Origin: Globisporangium splendens
Taxonomy: Eukaryota; Oomycota; Peronosporomycetes; Pythiales; Pythiaceae
Reading direction: 5' to 3'
DNA length: 64,000 nt
NCBI GenBank assembly: GCA_006386115.1
Contig: VFIW01000012.1
Coordinates: 831,128 to 895,127, forward strand
The notes under the pieces were generated by a model, which searched no databases, was not told the DNA's origin, and saw nothing but the letters and a program-made list of their open reading frames with translations. A program made the translations under genes and the position numbers. Shown piece by piece: positions 10,501-20,947 of the stretch (positions within the stretch are counted from its first letter, which is position 1; every line of letters begins with the position of its first letter).

Positions 10501-11200
10501 TGGACAGTGGGGTACGCAAGTAATGTGAGGACTTGCGAGATCTGCCAACGAGTGAACCCTCTGGTGCACGCAGGCACCACTTCGTTCATTGGCTGTCCCA
10601 TCGGACATTTGGAAGTCTGTGATTATGGGTTTCATATTCTACTTCCAGACGACACACATGGACGCAAGGCAATACTTGTTGTTTGTGGTCGATTCATCAA
10701 GATGGTTCATCTTGCCGCCGTGTTTCGGACAAGAATCTCTGCTGAGGAAGACTGCCATGTCTTTGTAGACGTCGTATTCCGTCTACACGGACTACCAGTC
10801 GAGATCGTGTCTGACCGTGACACCCGTTTCACGTCCAAGTTCTGGCGTTCGGACTTCTGGACACCAAGTTGTCCATGTCAACAGCGGCACACCCTGAAAC
10901 GGACGGTCAAACAGAGCGAGTGAATCGCGTCCTCGAAGACGTGTTGCGCAGCTACGCAACGTCTTTCAAAGAGTGGAGTGAGTTTCTCCCTCTTGCCGAG
11001 TTTGCGTTGAACAACTCCACGCATGTCTCGACAGGTCATACCCCGTTCTATGTGAACTACGGACTCCATCCGAGAGTGCCTGCTTCCATAATGGGCGAGG
11101 TCTCTACCTTGAGTGGGGGAGGGACTACGGCTCATGGAAACAAGCCGAAGTCGTCTTATGACCTGAATGCTGCGGTCCGAGTTGAAAGCAATTTTTGACT
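7533..11200 (+). pseudogene. Element B pol: protease, RT, RNase H, integrase (frameshifted)
   Basis: Recognisable blocks occur in order but in different frames. These are the aspartic protease LVDTGASNNF (~7718) with ILGMPWLKRYQPSIDW (~7940), the RT start FEDIFPDKVPDELPFDRGI (~8712), the RT block TVFSAIDLKDGFCQIRMRE (~9053), RNase H DASDYAIGCALMQ (~9731) and YTDHASLRT (~9933), the integrase zinc finger (…CEICQR, ~10530), the core VSDRDTRFTSKFW (~10809) and HPETDGQTERVNRVLED (~10887). The catalytic YxDD block of RT is not intact. The element cannot move by itself. Confidence 0.85.
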
Positions 11201-11442
11201 CGGAATTACAACCCCTCGCCGACCTCACAAGTCGTGAAAAGCAGCAAATCGATGACGGTATCGTAGGGTACAACCGTTGTGAGGTTTTGTTCTCGACGCA
11301 ATCGCAAGGCTCATTATCTGTGCAACCGGGAACAAGCAGACCGAGCGGAAGGAAACAAGCAGTTTATAAATACTCCAATATGAAAAAAAAATATACCTGA
11401 AATCTTGTATTACTTAGCACAGCGAACCTGCCTGAACATGCA

Positions 11443-12336
11443 GTGTCCAACTTGGGAAGCTCCAAGCTTCTGCCAAGGTTCATTGGACCGTTCAAGGTAG
11501 TGAAATGCAATGGCGATGCCTACACGCTAGACATACCTACACGCATGCGTCTACACCCGACATTTTATGTGGGTAGACTGAAGCCTTACCTTCCAAGTGG
11601 ATCTGCGGATCCTACGAGATCTTCCGCAAACGATCGAGCTGATCGTGAAGCTTCTCCACGTGATTGCGAAGAGCAAACAGCTCATCGCTCTGGAGATTCT
11701 TCTCGGCGTACAGGAGTTGCAGGACGTCGAAGGATTGGTCCTTCACTGCCTCCAACGCTTGAAGGCGAGAATGGTACTCACCACGAAGTACCTCGAGTGC
11801 CGAACCTGCCTCTTCCACAGAGCGCAACAGGCGATCGTGAGCCAACTCACGAGACTTCTCGTTCTTCTGGAGTCGAACAAGTTCGTCCTGAACCTGTTGG
11901 AACCGTTCCTCGTAACGGGACTCCAAAGCCGAACACTGGGCAGAACCTTCTGTCAGGACGTCGATCTTCGACTCGTGATCGGCGACAAGGTTCTCGAGAC
12001 TCTCGCAGTGTTCCTCAAGTGTCGAACAACGCTGCTGCAAAGCCTCGATTTGCCCACGATGAGCACTCTTCCACTTCCAAAGTCGATCAATCGTTTTCTC
12101 GTTCAGCCCCACCCCCGTTGTTAGACTCTCAGGGAGAGCATCGCTGGGTGGTTGAGCCGATTGTTGATCATGAAGATCGACCGGCTCATCGTCGAGGAAA
12201 GAAGCAGTCGAACCATCAACGCTTCTACAGAGTTCGGTGGCGTGGATATCCACCGAGCTCGGACACGTGGGAGCCTCGTCAGACATTGGAGTCTGATGTT
12301 CCCGACGTGATCCGCAGCTATGAGAACTGCTTGTAG
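11443..12336 (+). pseudogene. Element B integrase tail and chromodomain
   Basis: This corresponds to 74-1024 of element A with about 95% identity. The chromodomain core (NHQRFYRVRWRGYPP...) is identical at protein level. Just upstream (~11330-11440) the sequence diverges from element A and contains a run of A residues, so this part is no longer joined in frame to the integrase core. Confidence 0.85.
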
Positions 12337-12778
12337 CGTCGCCAGGGGCGACACTACGACGACCAGAGCTAGGATTCGCTCTGTCGTCAGCGGGACTTCT
12401 TCTTTCGGCACGAGCATTGCCACGACGAAGAAGACGCTCCATCTTGTTCTCATTCTCAAGACGAACAAATGTTCGCCATGAGTCTCTCTGGGCTGCGATG
12501 TGTTAGTTCGGATCATCGCGATCGTTGATCCGACGCCAACTGAAGAACTGCTCCTTGTAGAACTCGAGATCTCCCTTCTTCTTCAGAATGGGAGAAATGT
12601 CAAAGAGTTCTGGAGCTGTCCGCTGTCGCTTGGACGACGGACGTTCTTCTCGGTTCACTTGGTCACTTGGTCGCTTCATTGCCGAATGAAAAGTGAACTG
12701 CTCCGAAAGGTCTGCAAAAGTACGCAAGGTACTTGTGACTTTAAGGAGGGGATGATGTAATGGGCTATAACCAGCCAT
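11612..12778 (-). pseudogene. Antisense coiled-coil ORF of element B, one stop codon
   Basis: This is the second copy of the antisense ORF. The N-terminal frame (ATG at 12778, inside LTR 3) reads 91 residues to a TAA where element A has CAA (Gln). The same frame then stays open from 12502 to the TAG at 11612, including the whole coiled coil. In the coiled-coil part 14 bases differ from element A, and 10 of them fall on third codon positions of this frame. The single nonsense change suggests loss in this old copy rather than that the frame never coded. Confidence 0.55.
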
Positions 12779-13404
12779 TACATGAAGGTGGATCTGTTCC
12801 CAGATCTAGTGTGTCACACACCACCTTCAGGGTGCATTGTGGAGACACAAATAACAAAGGGATTACGGTAATACAGTCCCCACATGCACGTGTGACGTCA
12901 TTCGATGACGTCACGAGTGTTCTCTGTGCTGATCGGTGCAGAATGTTGTTCTCATGTACTAATCAGTACAGAGCAATGACATCCATGTACTAATCAAGTA
13001 CTGAGTGATGGTTCCTGCTTGGGAAACTGGACTGGCGACGAGACCGACGTGTCTCAGCCATCTGGAGTGAGTGGCGCGAGCCAATCACTTTGCAGGTATT
13101 TCAAACAAGACTTGAAGTTCAAGCTTCTAGAAGATCCCGTAGGTTCAACCTCAGTGTACCCAAGGTTTTATATATCAGATTCATAGGTTTTATTGTGCAT
13201 ATTTAGGTTTTAGTTATCAAACCTGTAGGATCCCTTGGGGTTCATTTGTAAGTAGCGACAGGAACCATAACCATTTTTAATTCAGTTGCAAATTTTCCTC
13301 CAAGCCCTCAAGTCTTCTTCTCCCTCCAAGTCGGGAGATCGCTTCCTCTGGCACAAGCGTGTGTGCCGTGTTTGAGGGACTGTTGTGAACAGCGCCCTCT
13401 TACA
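12756..13404 (+). repeat. LTR 3 (3' LTR of element B)
   Basis: This is a 649-bp LTR with ends TGTAA...TTACA, preceded by the polypurine tract at 12743-12755. The paired TGACGTCA sites are at 12893-12913. It is followed at once by the CGATC duplication. Confidence 0.95.
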
Positions 13405-13670
13405 CGATCCAACTGGGAGTTCGGTCATTCACGAAGACTTGGTGCTTGAAGCTTGAGTCGAGGTGAAACTTGAAGGTCGAGAGGTGTTGCTTGTCGCTGA
13501 ACTTGGTTTCCTGGACACACGATATCGAGTGCTTCGATACCATGTTGTCGATAAATAAGTGACCGTTGTCTTTGATGCCGTTAGTGTTGACGGTCAAGGC
13601 ACTAATGTTGTTCCACGAGGGCTGAGTCGAGGTTGGTTTAGCAACTGACAGCGAGGCTGCCCGCTACCAT
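13405..13670 (-). pseudogene. LINE ORF2, endonuclease N-terminus
   Basis: The minus-strand frame reads LTVNTNGIKDNGHLF ... ISCVQETKFSD, the start of an APE-type endonuclease (Asn- and Glu-containing first blocks). It runs into the LTR of element B and is the missing 5' half of the domain at 4700-5713. No convincing ATG lies upstream before a TAG, so ORF2 may start at the Met at 13597 or by another mechanism. Confidence 0.8.
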
Positions 13671-16136
13671 CACCACGCTTCCATCGACCACCCGGAGCTT
13701 CAAGACCGACGCGTCATCTGGGTAGTAGTCTTCGAGGTCACGAAGAGCTTCCAGGTCCTCAAGAATGCGTCCTTGCCACTGCACTTCGGCCCACTGCTTC
13801 ATGCACAACGCTCCAAGCTCTGAGCGCAGCAGCATCAACAGCGTGTTGGGATGCAGCAGACGGGTGTGGTGTGCAGGGATCCACGGCACCGGCATCCCAG
13901 TCAGGTACTGGATCCAGTGGTCATTCGCGAAGATTGTCGGGGCGATGGACATCAGCATGAGCTCAAAGAGACTCAGTGCCTTGGTCGCTCGCGACAGTTC
14001 TCGGACTGGCTCCGACGTTGTCCACCACTTTGCAGCGGTGTGGAACAGATCCCCTCGCGTCGATGGAACCTTGGTTTACATGAACTTCTTCCACTTCGTG
14101 CTGAACGTCGTGTCCTCACTTGGGTCGGAAGCACTCAAGACGCGGTTGATCATGTGAAGCTGAGCGAGCTCCTGCATCTCGTGTCCAGTCCCTGCCATCT
14201 TGAGCGACAGAGCACTGTTGAACGCGAGCGGGTTCTCGACAGCGTGTTTGGTCACATGATCTGCGTTGGTGGCATTCGCAACGATCTTGCACGCAGCGTC
14301 AACCTTCGTGTCGGCGTGAGTCAATCGGTCTGGGAGAACGCTGAGAAGAGCAGTGTTCTCATCGTTCGCCATCGACTCGGCCACTTCCACGATGTGAGAA
14401 GCTTTCGGCGACTTCCTCACTTTCGTGTGGTGCTTCTCGATGAAGAAAGCCGATTCCTTGGACTCCTTCAACGCCTCTGGTCGTTTGACTTCAGTCGGCA
14501 GGACTTGGTATCGAATGCCGTACTTCTTGTCCGCGGTCACTTTCTTCGCTTCGAAAGCCGCCTCCACCGATTGGAGTACGTCGAAGTAGTTGGACGTCGC
14601 GATTCCGTCAAGAGGCTGCGGCTGTTGCTTGGCAACCATGTTGGCGAAGTCGGCGCCGTTCCTCGATCGCTTCTTGTTGCTCTTCTTGGTCACGGGTTGG
14701 AACCCATCGCTGTCGCCGTTGGTCAAGAGAAGAGGCTTCTGCGGACCAACTCGAGGGCTGGCAGGCGGTGTGATCTTCCCCGTTGATCCGTTGAAGGTAC
14801 CCACGGATAAACCCGAGGCAGTACTGCCAGGTTTTCTCGGCACAATTAGACCAGAAATCTGGCCATGCTGGGCTCCTCGCTGGGGCTGAGAATCTCCATT
14901 CACTTGTCCCTTGGTCGCACTCGGCGGCGAAGGTTGCTTCGGAGTAGCTGCTGCGGCTTGGGCGTACGATTTCTCAGAACCGTGCTGGTTTGGCTTCTGA
15001 CTTCTGAGGGTTGGCTCAGACAACGAGCCAGGGAACGGAAACACGCCACCTGGCACTCCAAGCTCAAGAGCCTGTGTAGAGCGATAGCCGAAAGGCAAAC
15101 GCTCCGAGCGGAACGGCGCATTTTTGCCGTGGGCAGGGTGAAGCTTGTTGTCGAAGATCACTTGATCGCAGACACCGCTGTTGATGATCAGCGCACTTGG
15201 ACACGAACTTGACAAGAAGTAGACACGCCACGTCGCTGACGTTACACCCGTTGCGAGGTTCACTTCGCGGAAGGTGTCGTACATAGGCTTGCATCCGAGA
15301 ATGAACAGACGTTCAAGGATGAGGTCTGTGTTCGTGTCCGAGTCGACGTTCGAGATGTCGAGGTAGTACTTGTCACCGAGGATGTCGAACTCCTTGAAGG
15401 TGAAGACACCTCCAAGGATATTCACCTTGGTGCGCTCCAAACGCACGCAGGCATCCTTCGACTTGACCTTGACGCGCAAGTTGCCACCAGGAAGCTTGGA
15501 GATCTGACCGATCTCGAATCGCTTGTAAAGCTCTTCGAGCGCTGCATTGCCGTGACCGGAACTCGCAAGCGACGCCAAGATCTTTTGCACTGGAGTCTTC
15601 GCGAGGGCCCTACCAGTCTCGATCACCATGTCATACTTGGCTCTCGGAAGCTGGTAAGGACGCGCTTGCTCCAATCGCGAAGCAATGTTGGACCAGTCAC
15701 CACCAGCGGCATACTGGCGTTCAATGGCCTCGATGTCGACAGCGAGAGGCTTCGGAGTTTCCACGCGGCGACGAGAAGCGTCAACGACGGCTCGGTCGCG
15801 GCGGATATCTTCTTGCAGGCGAAGGATATCGGCCATGCTCAACCGCGTGTCCGTAGCAGGAGACGAGGGTGCAGGAGGAGTCGGCACGGAATTGCCGGCA
15901 TGGCTGCCGGCACCAGTCGAGTCCGCAGACGGAGGCAACATCGGGACATCGCCAGAGCCGTCGTCGTTCGACCCGCTTGCATGAACAGCAGGATCCATCG
16001 TCTCGTCCACTTTTTCTTCCGAATCAGTGGAAGTGCCGACGGCTGGGTCGGTCACGGGAGAGTGGTCGCAAGAAACAGGATCCGTCGCCAGGAGCGCAAA
16101 CACGTTTTCGCTTGGGCGAGGATCGGCGGGATCCAA
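13638..16136 (-). pseudogene. LINE ORF1 (gag-like protein), interrupted
   Basis: A 686-codon frame starts at the ATG at 16136 (MDPADPRPSENVF...) and stops at 14076. A second frame at 13958-13638 (…FANDHWIQYLTGMPVPWIPAH…) appears to be its continuation after a frame change. The first part has an acidic/Ser-Thr-rich N-terminus and a conserved middle containing VKSKDACVRLERTKVNILGG and KYYLDISNVDSDT. I see no CCHC knuckle. ORF1 proteins coat LINE RNA; the assignment rests on position upstream of ORF2. Confidence 0.7.
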
Positions 16137-16224
16137 ATTTTCGGACGGGGATGGGTCGACAGTGGTACCAGTCGAGGTACTGGGTGTGAACCCAGAAATC
16201 GAGGCTGGTGCGACAGTCGAGGAT

Positions 16225-16872
16225 TATAAGAGGGCGCTGTTCACAACAGTCCCTCAAACACGGCACACACGCTTGTGCCAGAGGAAGCGATCTCCCGACT
16301 TGGAGGGAGAAGAAGACTTGAGGGCTTGGAGGAAAATTTGCAACTGATTAAAGATGGTTATGGTTCCTGTCGCTACTTACAAATGAACCACAAGGGATCC
16401 TAGAGGTTTTATAACTAAAACCTCAACATACACAATAAAACCTATGAATCTGATATATAAAACCTTGGGTACACTGAGGTTGAACCTACGGGATCTTCTA
16501 GAAGCTTGAACTTCAAGTCTTGTTTAAAATCCCTGCAAAGTGATTGGCTCGCGCCACTCACTCCAGGTGGCAGAGACACGTCGGTCTCATCGCCAGTGCA
16601 GTTTCCCAAGTAGGAACCATCACTCAGTACTTGATTAGTACATGGATGTCATCGCTCTGTACTGATTAGTACATGTGAACAACATTGTGCACTGATCAGC
16701 ACAGAGAGCGCTCGTGACGTCATGGGATGACGTCACATGTGCATGTGGGGATTGTCGTACCGTAATCCCTTTGTTGTTTGTCTCTCCACAATGCACACTG
16801 AAGGTGGTGTGTGGTACACTAGATCTGGGAACAGATCCACCTTCATGTAATGGCTAAGTATAGCCCATTACA
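16225..16872 (-). repeat. LTR 4, solo, inverted
   Basis: This is the reverse complement of the same LTR family, with TGTAATGGGC reading from 16872 leftwards and the far end near 16225 (TATAAGAGGGCGC, one base off TGTAAG). No internal element sequence adjoins it. I see no matching 5-bp duplication (AGGAT left, CGGAG right). It marks the right end of recognisable LINE sequence. Confidence 0.9.
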
Positions 16873-16877
16873 CGGAG

Positions 16878-17483
16878 CGTAAGGCTAAGGCTGCCATTAC
16901 ATGCAAGGTGGCTCTTTGTGTGTGTCACACACCACCTTGTGGAAGTGCATTGTGGGTGCGAAGATATTGGGTGAAACACATAATAGTGATCCCCACATGC
17001 ACTTGTGACGTCATCGTCTGACGTCAGAGCAATCTGTGTCTGAGTTGAGTGTTGGTCGCTCGCAATCATTGAGATTCGGCGTGATTACGCACAACAGTAC
17101 TCTAGACATGTGAATGATGGTTCCTACTTGGGAAACAACACTGGCGATGAGATCGACGTGTTTCTGCCACCTGGAGTGAGTGGCGCGAGCCAATCACTTT
17201 GCAGGGATTTTATACAAGACTTGAAGTTCAAGCTTCTAGAAGATCCCGTAGGTTCACCCTCAGTGTACCCAAGGTTTTATATATCAGATTCATAGGTTTT
17301 ATTGTGTATGTTTAGGTTTTAGTTATAAAACCTCTAGGAGCCCTAGTGGTGTTTTACATGTAGTGTCAGGAACCATAAGCTCATTTCAATTCAGTTGCAC
17401 TTTTGCCAAGTTCCCCTCAAGTCTTCCTCTTCAAGCGCAAGCGTGCGTGCCGTGTTTGAGGCTGTCTCGGATAGCCTCTTACA
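16878..17483 (+). repeat. LTR 5, solo, diverged
   Basis: This is a 606-bp degraded LTR on the plus strand, starting at CGTAAGGCTAAGG and ending TTACA. It keeps the paired TGACGTCA sites (17006-17026), the TTTTATATATC block (~17274) and the TTCAGTTGCA block (~17390). It has lost most of the three AATCA-core palindromes. It lies head to head with LTR 4, 5 bp apart, and ends 85 bp before the tRNA gene. Confidence 0.85.
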
Positions 17484-17568
17484 GTAGCGCAGTGTGCGGG
17501 TTGCGTTTGTAGTGTAGTGTGTGTTTTTCGAGTGGGTGAAAAAGGTGTGTGTCGAGTCTGTTTGGCAC

Positions 17569-17640
17569 GGCCACGTGGTCTAGTGGTATGATTCTCGCTT
17601 CGGGTGCGAGAGGTCCCGGGTTCGATTCCCGGTGTGGCCC
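17569..17640 (+). tRNA. tRNA-Pro (CGG)
   Basis: This 72-nt cloverleaf has acceptor GGCCACG pairing with TGTGGCC (one G-U), an anticodon stem CTCGC/GCGAG with loop TTCGGGT giving anticodon CGG, and a T arm CCGGG-TTCGATT-CCCGG. The discriminator base is C. There is no intron. The B box (GGTTCGATTCC) is canonical. Confidence 0.93.
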
Positions 17641-18282
17641 GCTCTTTTCTTTCGCTCTGCTTTTGCGCTTGTGTCCCGTCCCGTCCCCTGTGTGCAGGAG
17701 GCGGACAAGGTTGAAAGGCAAGTACAGACTGGCTGAAGACGAAAGTGGATGCAGTACGAGAGGGGGTGACGGACGGAAGTGAGAGCAATTCACGATGCTT
17801 GACGGAGGTCGACGGGCGAGGACAAGGACAGAACTGAGACCAACAAGTGCTACCATATGTGGTGGCACAAGGTAGGTTTGAAGGTGTGTGTTCATGCATG
17901 TCGTTTAGCACATCGGTTTGCCTAGGATAACTATGCAATATATGCGCCCCCCTTGGGGTGTTACTGACGTAAACTGTTTACGCAGGTCCAGCTTTGTAAG
18001 GAGGCGTGTGTGTTTGATGGCTAATTGAGAAGTGAGATTGAAAAAACTGTTTGAGAAATAACTCATCTACTTCGTCGCTAGTCCTTGGCCCCCTTCGGCC
18101 CTTCCTACTCGTGTTCTTTCAGTTGTGTGCTGCTTGATCTTTTACTGGATTTTTTACTGGATTTTCTCATATCTGATTTTTCTTCCTTTTTGTGGACAGG
18201 TCTTCTGAGATAACAGCTGGATTCCCGTCCTATCTTTACCTATGCATAAACATACAATCATTCCTAAAGATGTCGTAATCAT
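17641..18282. other. Intergenic, no gene seen
   Basis: I find no coding frame or RNA gene that I can support between the tRNA and the zinc-ribbon fragment. ORFs antisense to the tRNA here are artefacts. Confidence 0.6.
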
Positions 18283-18799
18283 CTACCAACATTCCGATGT
18301 ACCGAAATATTGGTACACTGTAACATCACGGTACCTTCGACCCTTACAAGCATGGTCCGCGATCCACACGCAAGGATCGTGGCGGCATGTTGGGCAGAAG
18401 TAGGTAAGATCGGCAGCGCGTGGGTTGGATCTGCTGTGCGGTCGGTTGGCTAGGCACGTGGTGCATGTGCGCATCGTGGCGCAGCATGCGTCATCGTCGT
18501 GGTTGAACTGTCCCTGCGTGGGGTGATTCAACCATGACAAAGGAGACCCAGTTGGGCCGCCTCATGTGCGGCTTGCGATCACATTTTAAGCAGAATACGA
18601 GGGCAGCTTGGAGGCCAAAGCAGCAGCATGTATTCAAGATGCGATTACTGAGTCTGTTTCCCAACGGCACACAGGTGACCGACGAAATGCTGCCGATGAA
18701 TAGCCTGTGCTTGGAGTTGTTGATTACAAATAACTGAAATCCCGCCGCGTCCCCAATTTCCTTCCAACAACAATTATCAACTATTTGCCGGAATCTCAT
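18283..18799 (-). pseudogene. Cys-rich zinc-ribbon-like fragment, two frames
   Basis: Two overlapping minus-strand frames (18799-18491 and 18540-18283) have evenly spaced Cys pairs (FCLKC; CTTC ... YFCPTC). They resemble the C-terminal zinc-ribbon region of piggyBac-like transposases or small zinc-ribbon proteins. A frame change falls near 18500-18540. I cannot show a start or full domain, so this is most likely a remnant of a transposase or a decayed gene. Confidence 0.3.
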
Positions 18800-18994
18800 C
18801 TGTTCTTCAATCCAACTCGCAAATTGCTTCGGTTCCTTTTTCTCTCTTTTGCTGCAATCACGTATTTATAGCCAAGCATCATGGATCAGACTGACCCAGA
18901 CTGCGATCAACATCTGCCGTACACACACATACCATCAGTGAGCCTCTGATGCGCTTGGGTTGCGAGTCTTGCGACGTGCACACCCTCGCGTCGA

Positions 18995-20947
18995 ATGGAA
19001 AAGTCTCCAGTGCCTCCTGCTTCGTCCGTAGTGAAACGCCAGTCATCGATTCGCAATGTGCTGCGCGTGAGCATCACAAAGTCCGACGCTGTGAGCACCA
19101 CCGAGGCGGGTATGAGTGGAGCTCGTGTGGATGGCATGGATAAAGAAGCGGGACTGGGATCTCCGCCGTCTTCACCTGTGTCCAGCACTGTTTCCAGTGG
19201 ACTTCCCAGCAGTGCTGCGAATGCAGCAGCGTCCGGTCCTCGGATCGATCGTTCGGTAGCAAGTCGGACTCCAAATCACACTTCCGTTGCCCACTGGATC
19301 TTGTTCTCAAGGAGCGCCTGATACTGGGAGTACTGGCGATACCGACTCGCCATTTGATTAGTGTGGGTGGAGCAGCCCGCATGGGGGCCATTGGGGAAGC
19401 CTGATCTGAATCTAAAGTTCTCTCCTCGGCTCGCGGATGGCTCGAGTCTACTGCAGAATGCCCACCGCATGAAGGTGTTCGAGGACAAGGACGCAGGTGA
19501 CAACGACAACAAAGGCGGCAGTGAGCTGCATCACGCTATGGGGACCCACTCACACTCGGCAGTGGGTGGGTCTGGTGGTCCCAGTGGCCACGGACCAGGA
19601 AGCGCGTCTCGACCAGGACTCTTTGAGATGTTCCCATTGAACTTTGCAAACAAGAAGCGGGCGCTAGATGAACGCCAAGTGAAACTCGCACACCGACTGT
19701 ACGCGAGCATGGCGAACTACTCTCCCGACAAAGTGCGTGGCCATCGACGCAATCTACAGAACCACCATTTCGAGGAACAGCAACACACACATTTTACTGC
19801 AGCGCTACCACTCAGCGGTACTCAGTTTGATCGCACACAGCAACTGAGTTTCCACCAAGGAGACGAGTCAGTGGAACTCCTTCGGCACGCGATCCGAGAG
19901 TGCTCCAGTCGGCTACTGTCCGTGAAGAATGGCGCGAGCTTCCTCGCACAGGTGCCGTCAAGTGAACACCTCAATTTGCTTCACTTGCAAGAAGAGTACC
20001 ACTGCGAACGCGCGCGGATGCATGCAACGCACGAGGTGACGAATAGCCCACGAGCAGCGGCAGGAGGAGGAGGTGCGAGATTTAAAACCTTTCAGCAGCT
20101 CCATGACGACAGCAAGGGACCAGGCTTCAACGAACGAGTAGATTTTGACACCCAGGATTCGGGATCTTCCACTCGGCCACAGTCATCCGTTGATGGCAAC
20201 GACGACTTCTACTTGCCGTACACGACGCGGAGGCCGCAGAGATCGCCGCACAAACAACTTCCGACCCTGAGTGAGTTCAGGTCCAGAGCTCGCGAAGAGA
20301 AGACGCCACGTCCGCTGCTTTCGCTCCACAACAGCAGCACAGTGATAACACCCGCTTCTTCTCCACCATCAGGCCGCCGCCGAAGTGTTCGGGGGAGTCA
20401 GATCAGCGGGGTCATGGGGCTGCACCCACCTCCATCCAAAGTCGACACCACTCCATCTCGAGTGTCCTTGGCGGCGTTACCTCAAGTGAACGAGAGAAGC
20501 ACGGCATTTGACCTCGAGTTTCTGCCTTCAGCAGTGCGAGGGGTCAAGCAACATTCTACGTCCAAGACAGCGGCCTCCCAGCCATTGCACTCAGTCGAGC
20601 GGCTCCAGGCAGCAGTGGACGCGATCGACACCACGAAGCGGAGCCACTCGGAGGTCCTCGCCAAGACGGTCGACTCGCTCAACCAGAACCGACGCGACTG
20701 CATGGCCATCAAGTGCAAGCTCTTCGTCGTGCAGCACCACCTGGACGTCAATGTTGTGCCTTTCCCAAGACGGTCGCACACGATCGTGATGTGTTTCTTG
20801 AGCTTCTTGATATCGTCAGGCATCACTAATTCGCTGGTCTGGTTCGAAGTTGACGCCATGTTGGAGGCTGCATCTTTCAATTGCGGCTGCTTGGCTAAGA
20901 GTGTGCGCAGCAGTTCTGTCATCGCGCTGTCCGTGCGCTCTTCCTAG
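18995..20947 (+). CDS. Unknown Ser-rich protein with C-terminal coiled coil
   Basis: I do not recognise this gene. A two-exon model is phase-consistent: 18995-19255, a 120-bp intron (GTAGCA...GAGCAG), then 19376 onwards. It starts with ATG (MEKSPVPPASSVVKRQ). The N-terminus is Ser/Pro/Ala-rich. The middle contains ANKKRALDERQVKLAHRLYA and several charged helices. Residues near 20590-20750 form a short coiled coil (VERLQAAVDAIDTTKRSHSE...). The last ~65 codons (from ~20755 to the TAG at 20945) are antisense to the conserved C-terminus of BBS9 and look unnatural, so the true end may be earlier or spliced. Confidence 0.55.

Larger units (their letters stand above)
5714..13404 (+). mobile_element. 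Ty3/gypsy element B, complete but defective
   Basis: This 7.69-kb chromodomain gypsy element has both LTRs (5714-6363, 12756-13404), gag, pol (protease, RT, RNase H, integrase, chromodomain) and the antisense ORF. It is flanked by the 5-bp duplication CGATC (5709-5713 and 13405-13409). By eye the two LTRs differ at about 20 of 650 positions (~3%), so it is not a new insertion. Pol has many frameshifts. I could not match the sequence after the 5' LTR (CCTGATAGCAATTCGAG) to a tRNA primer-binding site. Confidence 0.95.
2091..16224 (-). mobile_element. APE-type LINE (non-LTR retrotransposon), split by element B
   Basis: A minus-strand LINE has ORF1 at the right (16136-13638) and ORF2 (endonuclease, reverse transcriptase, zinc-knuckle end) running leftwards to 2086. 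Element B (5714-13404) interrupts ORF2 in the endonuclease domain. The LINE resumes on each side of a CGATC duplication. The 3' end is cut by element A, so ORF2 takes its stop codon from the LTR. Several frame changes show the copy is inactive. Confidence 0.9.

Noticed and set aside
17479..17895. Minus-strand ORFs over the tRNA-Pro region
   Set aside because: They include the reverse of the tRNA (…RESNPGPLAPEARIIPLDHVA…), a well-known false protein match.
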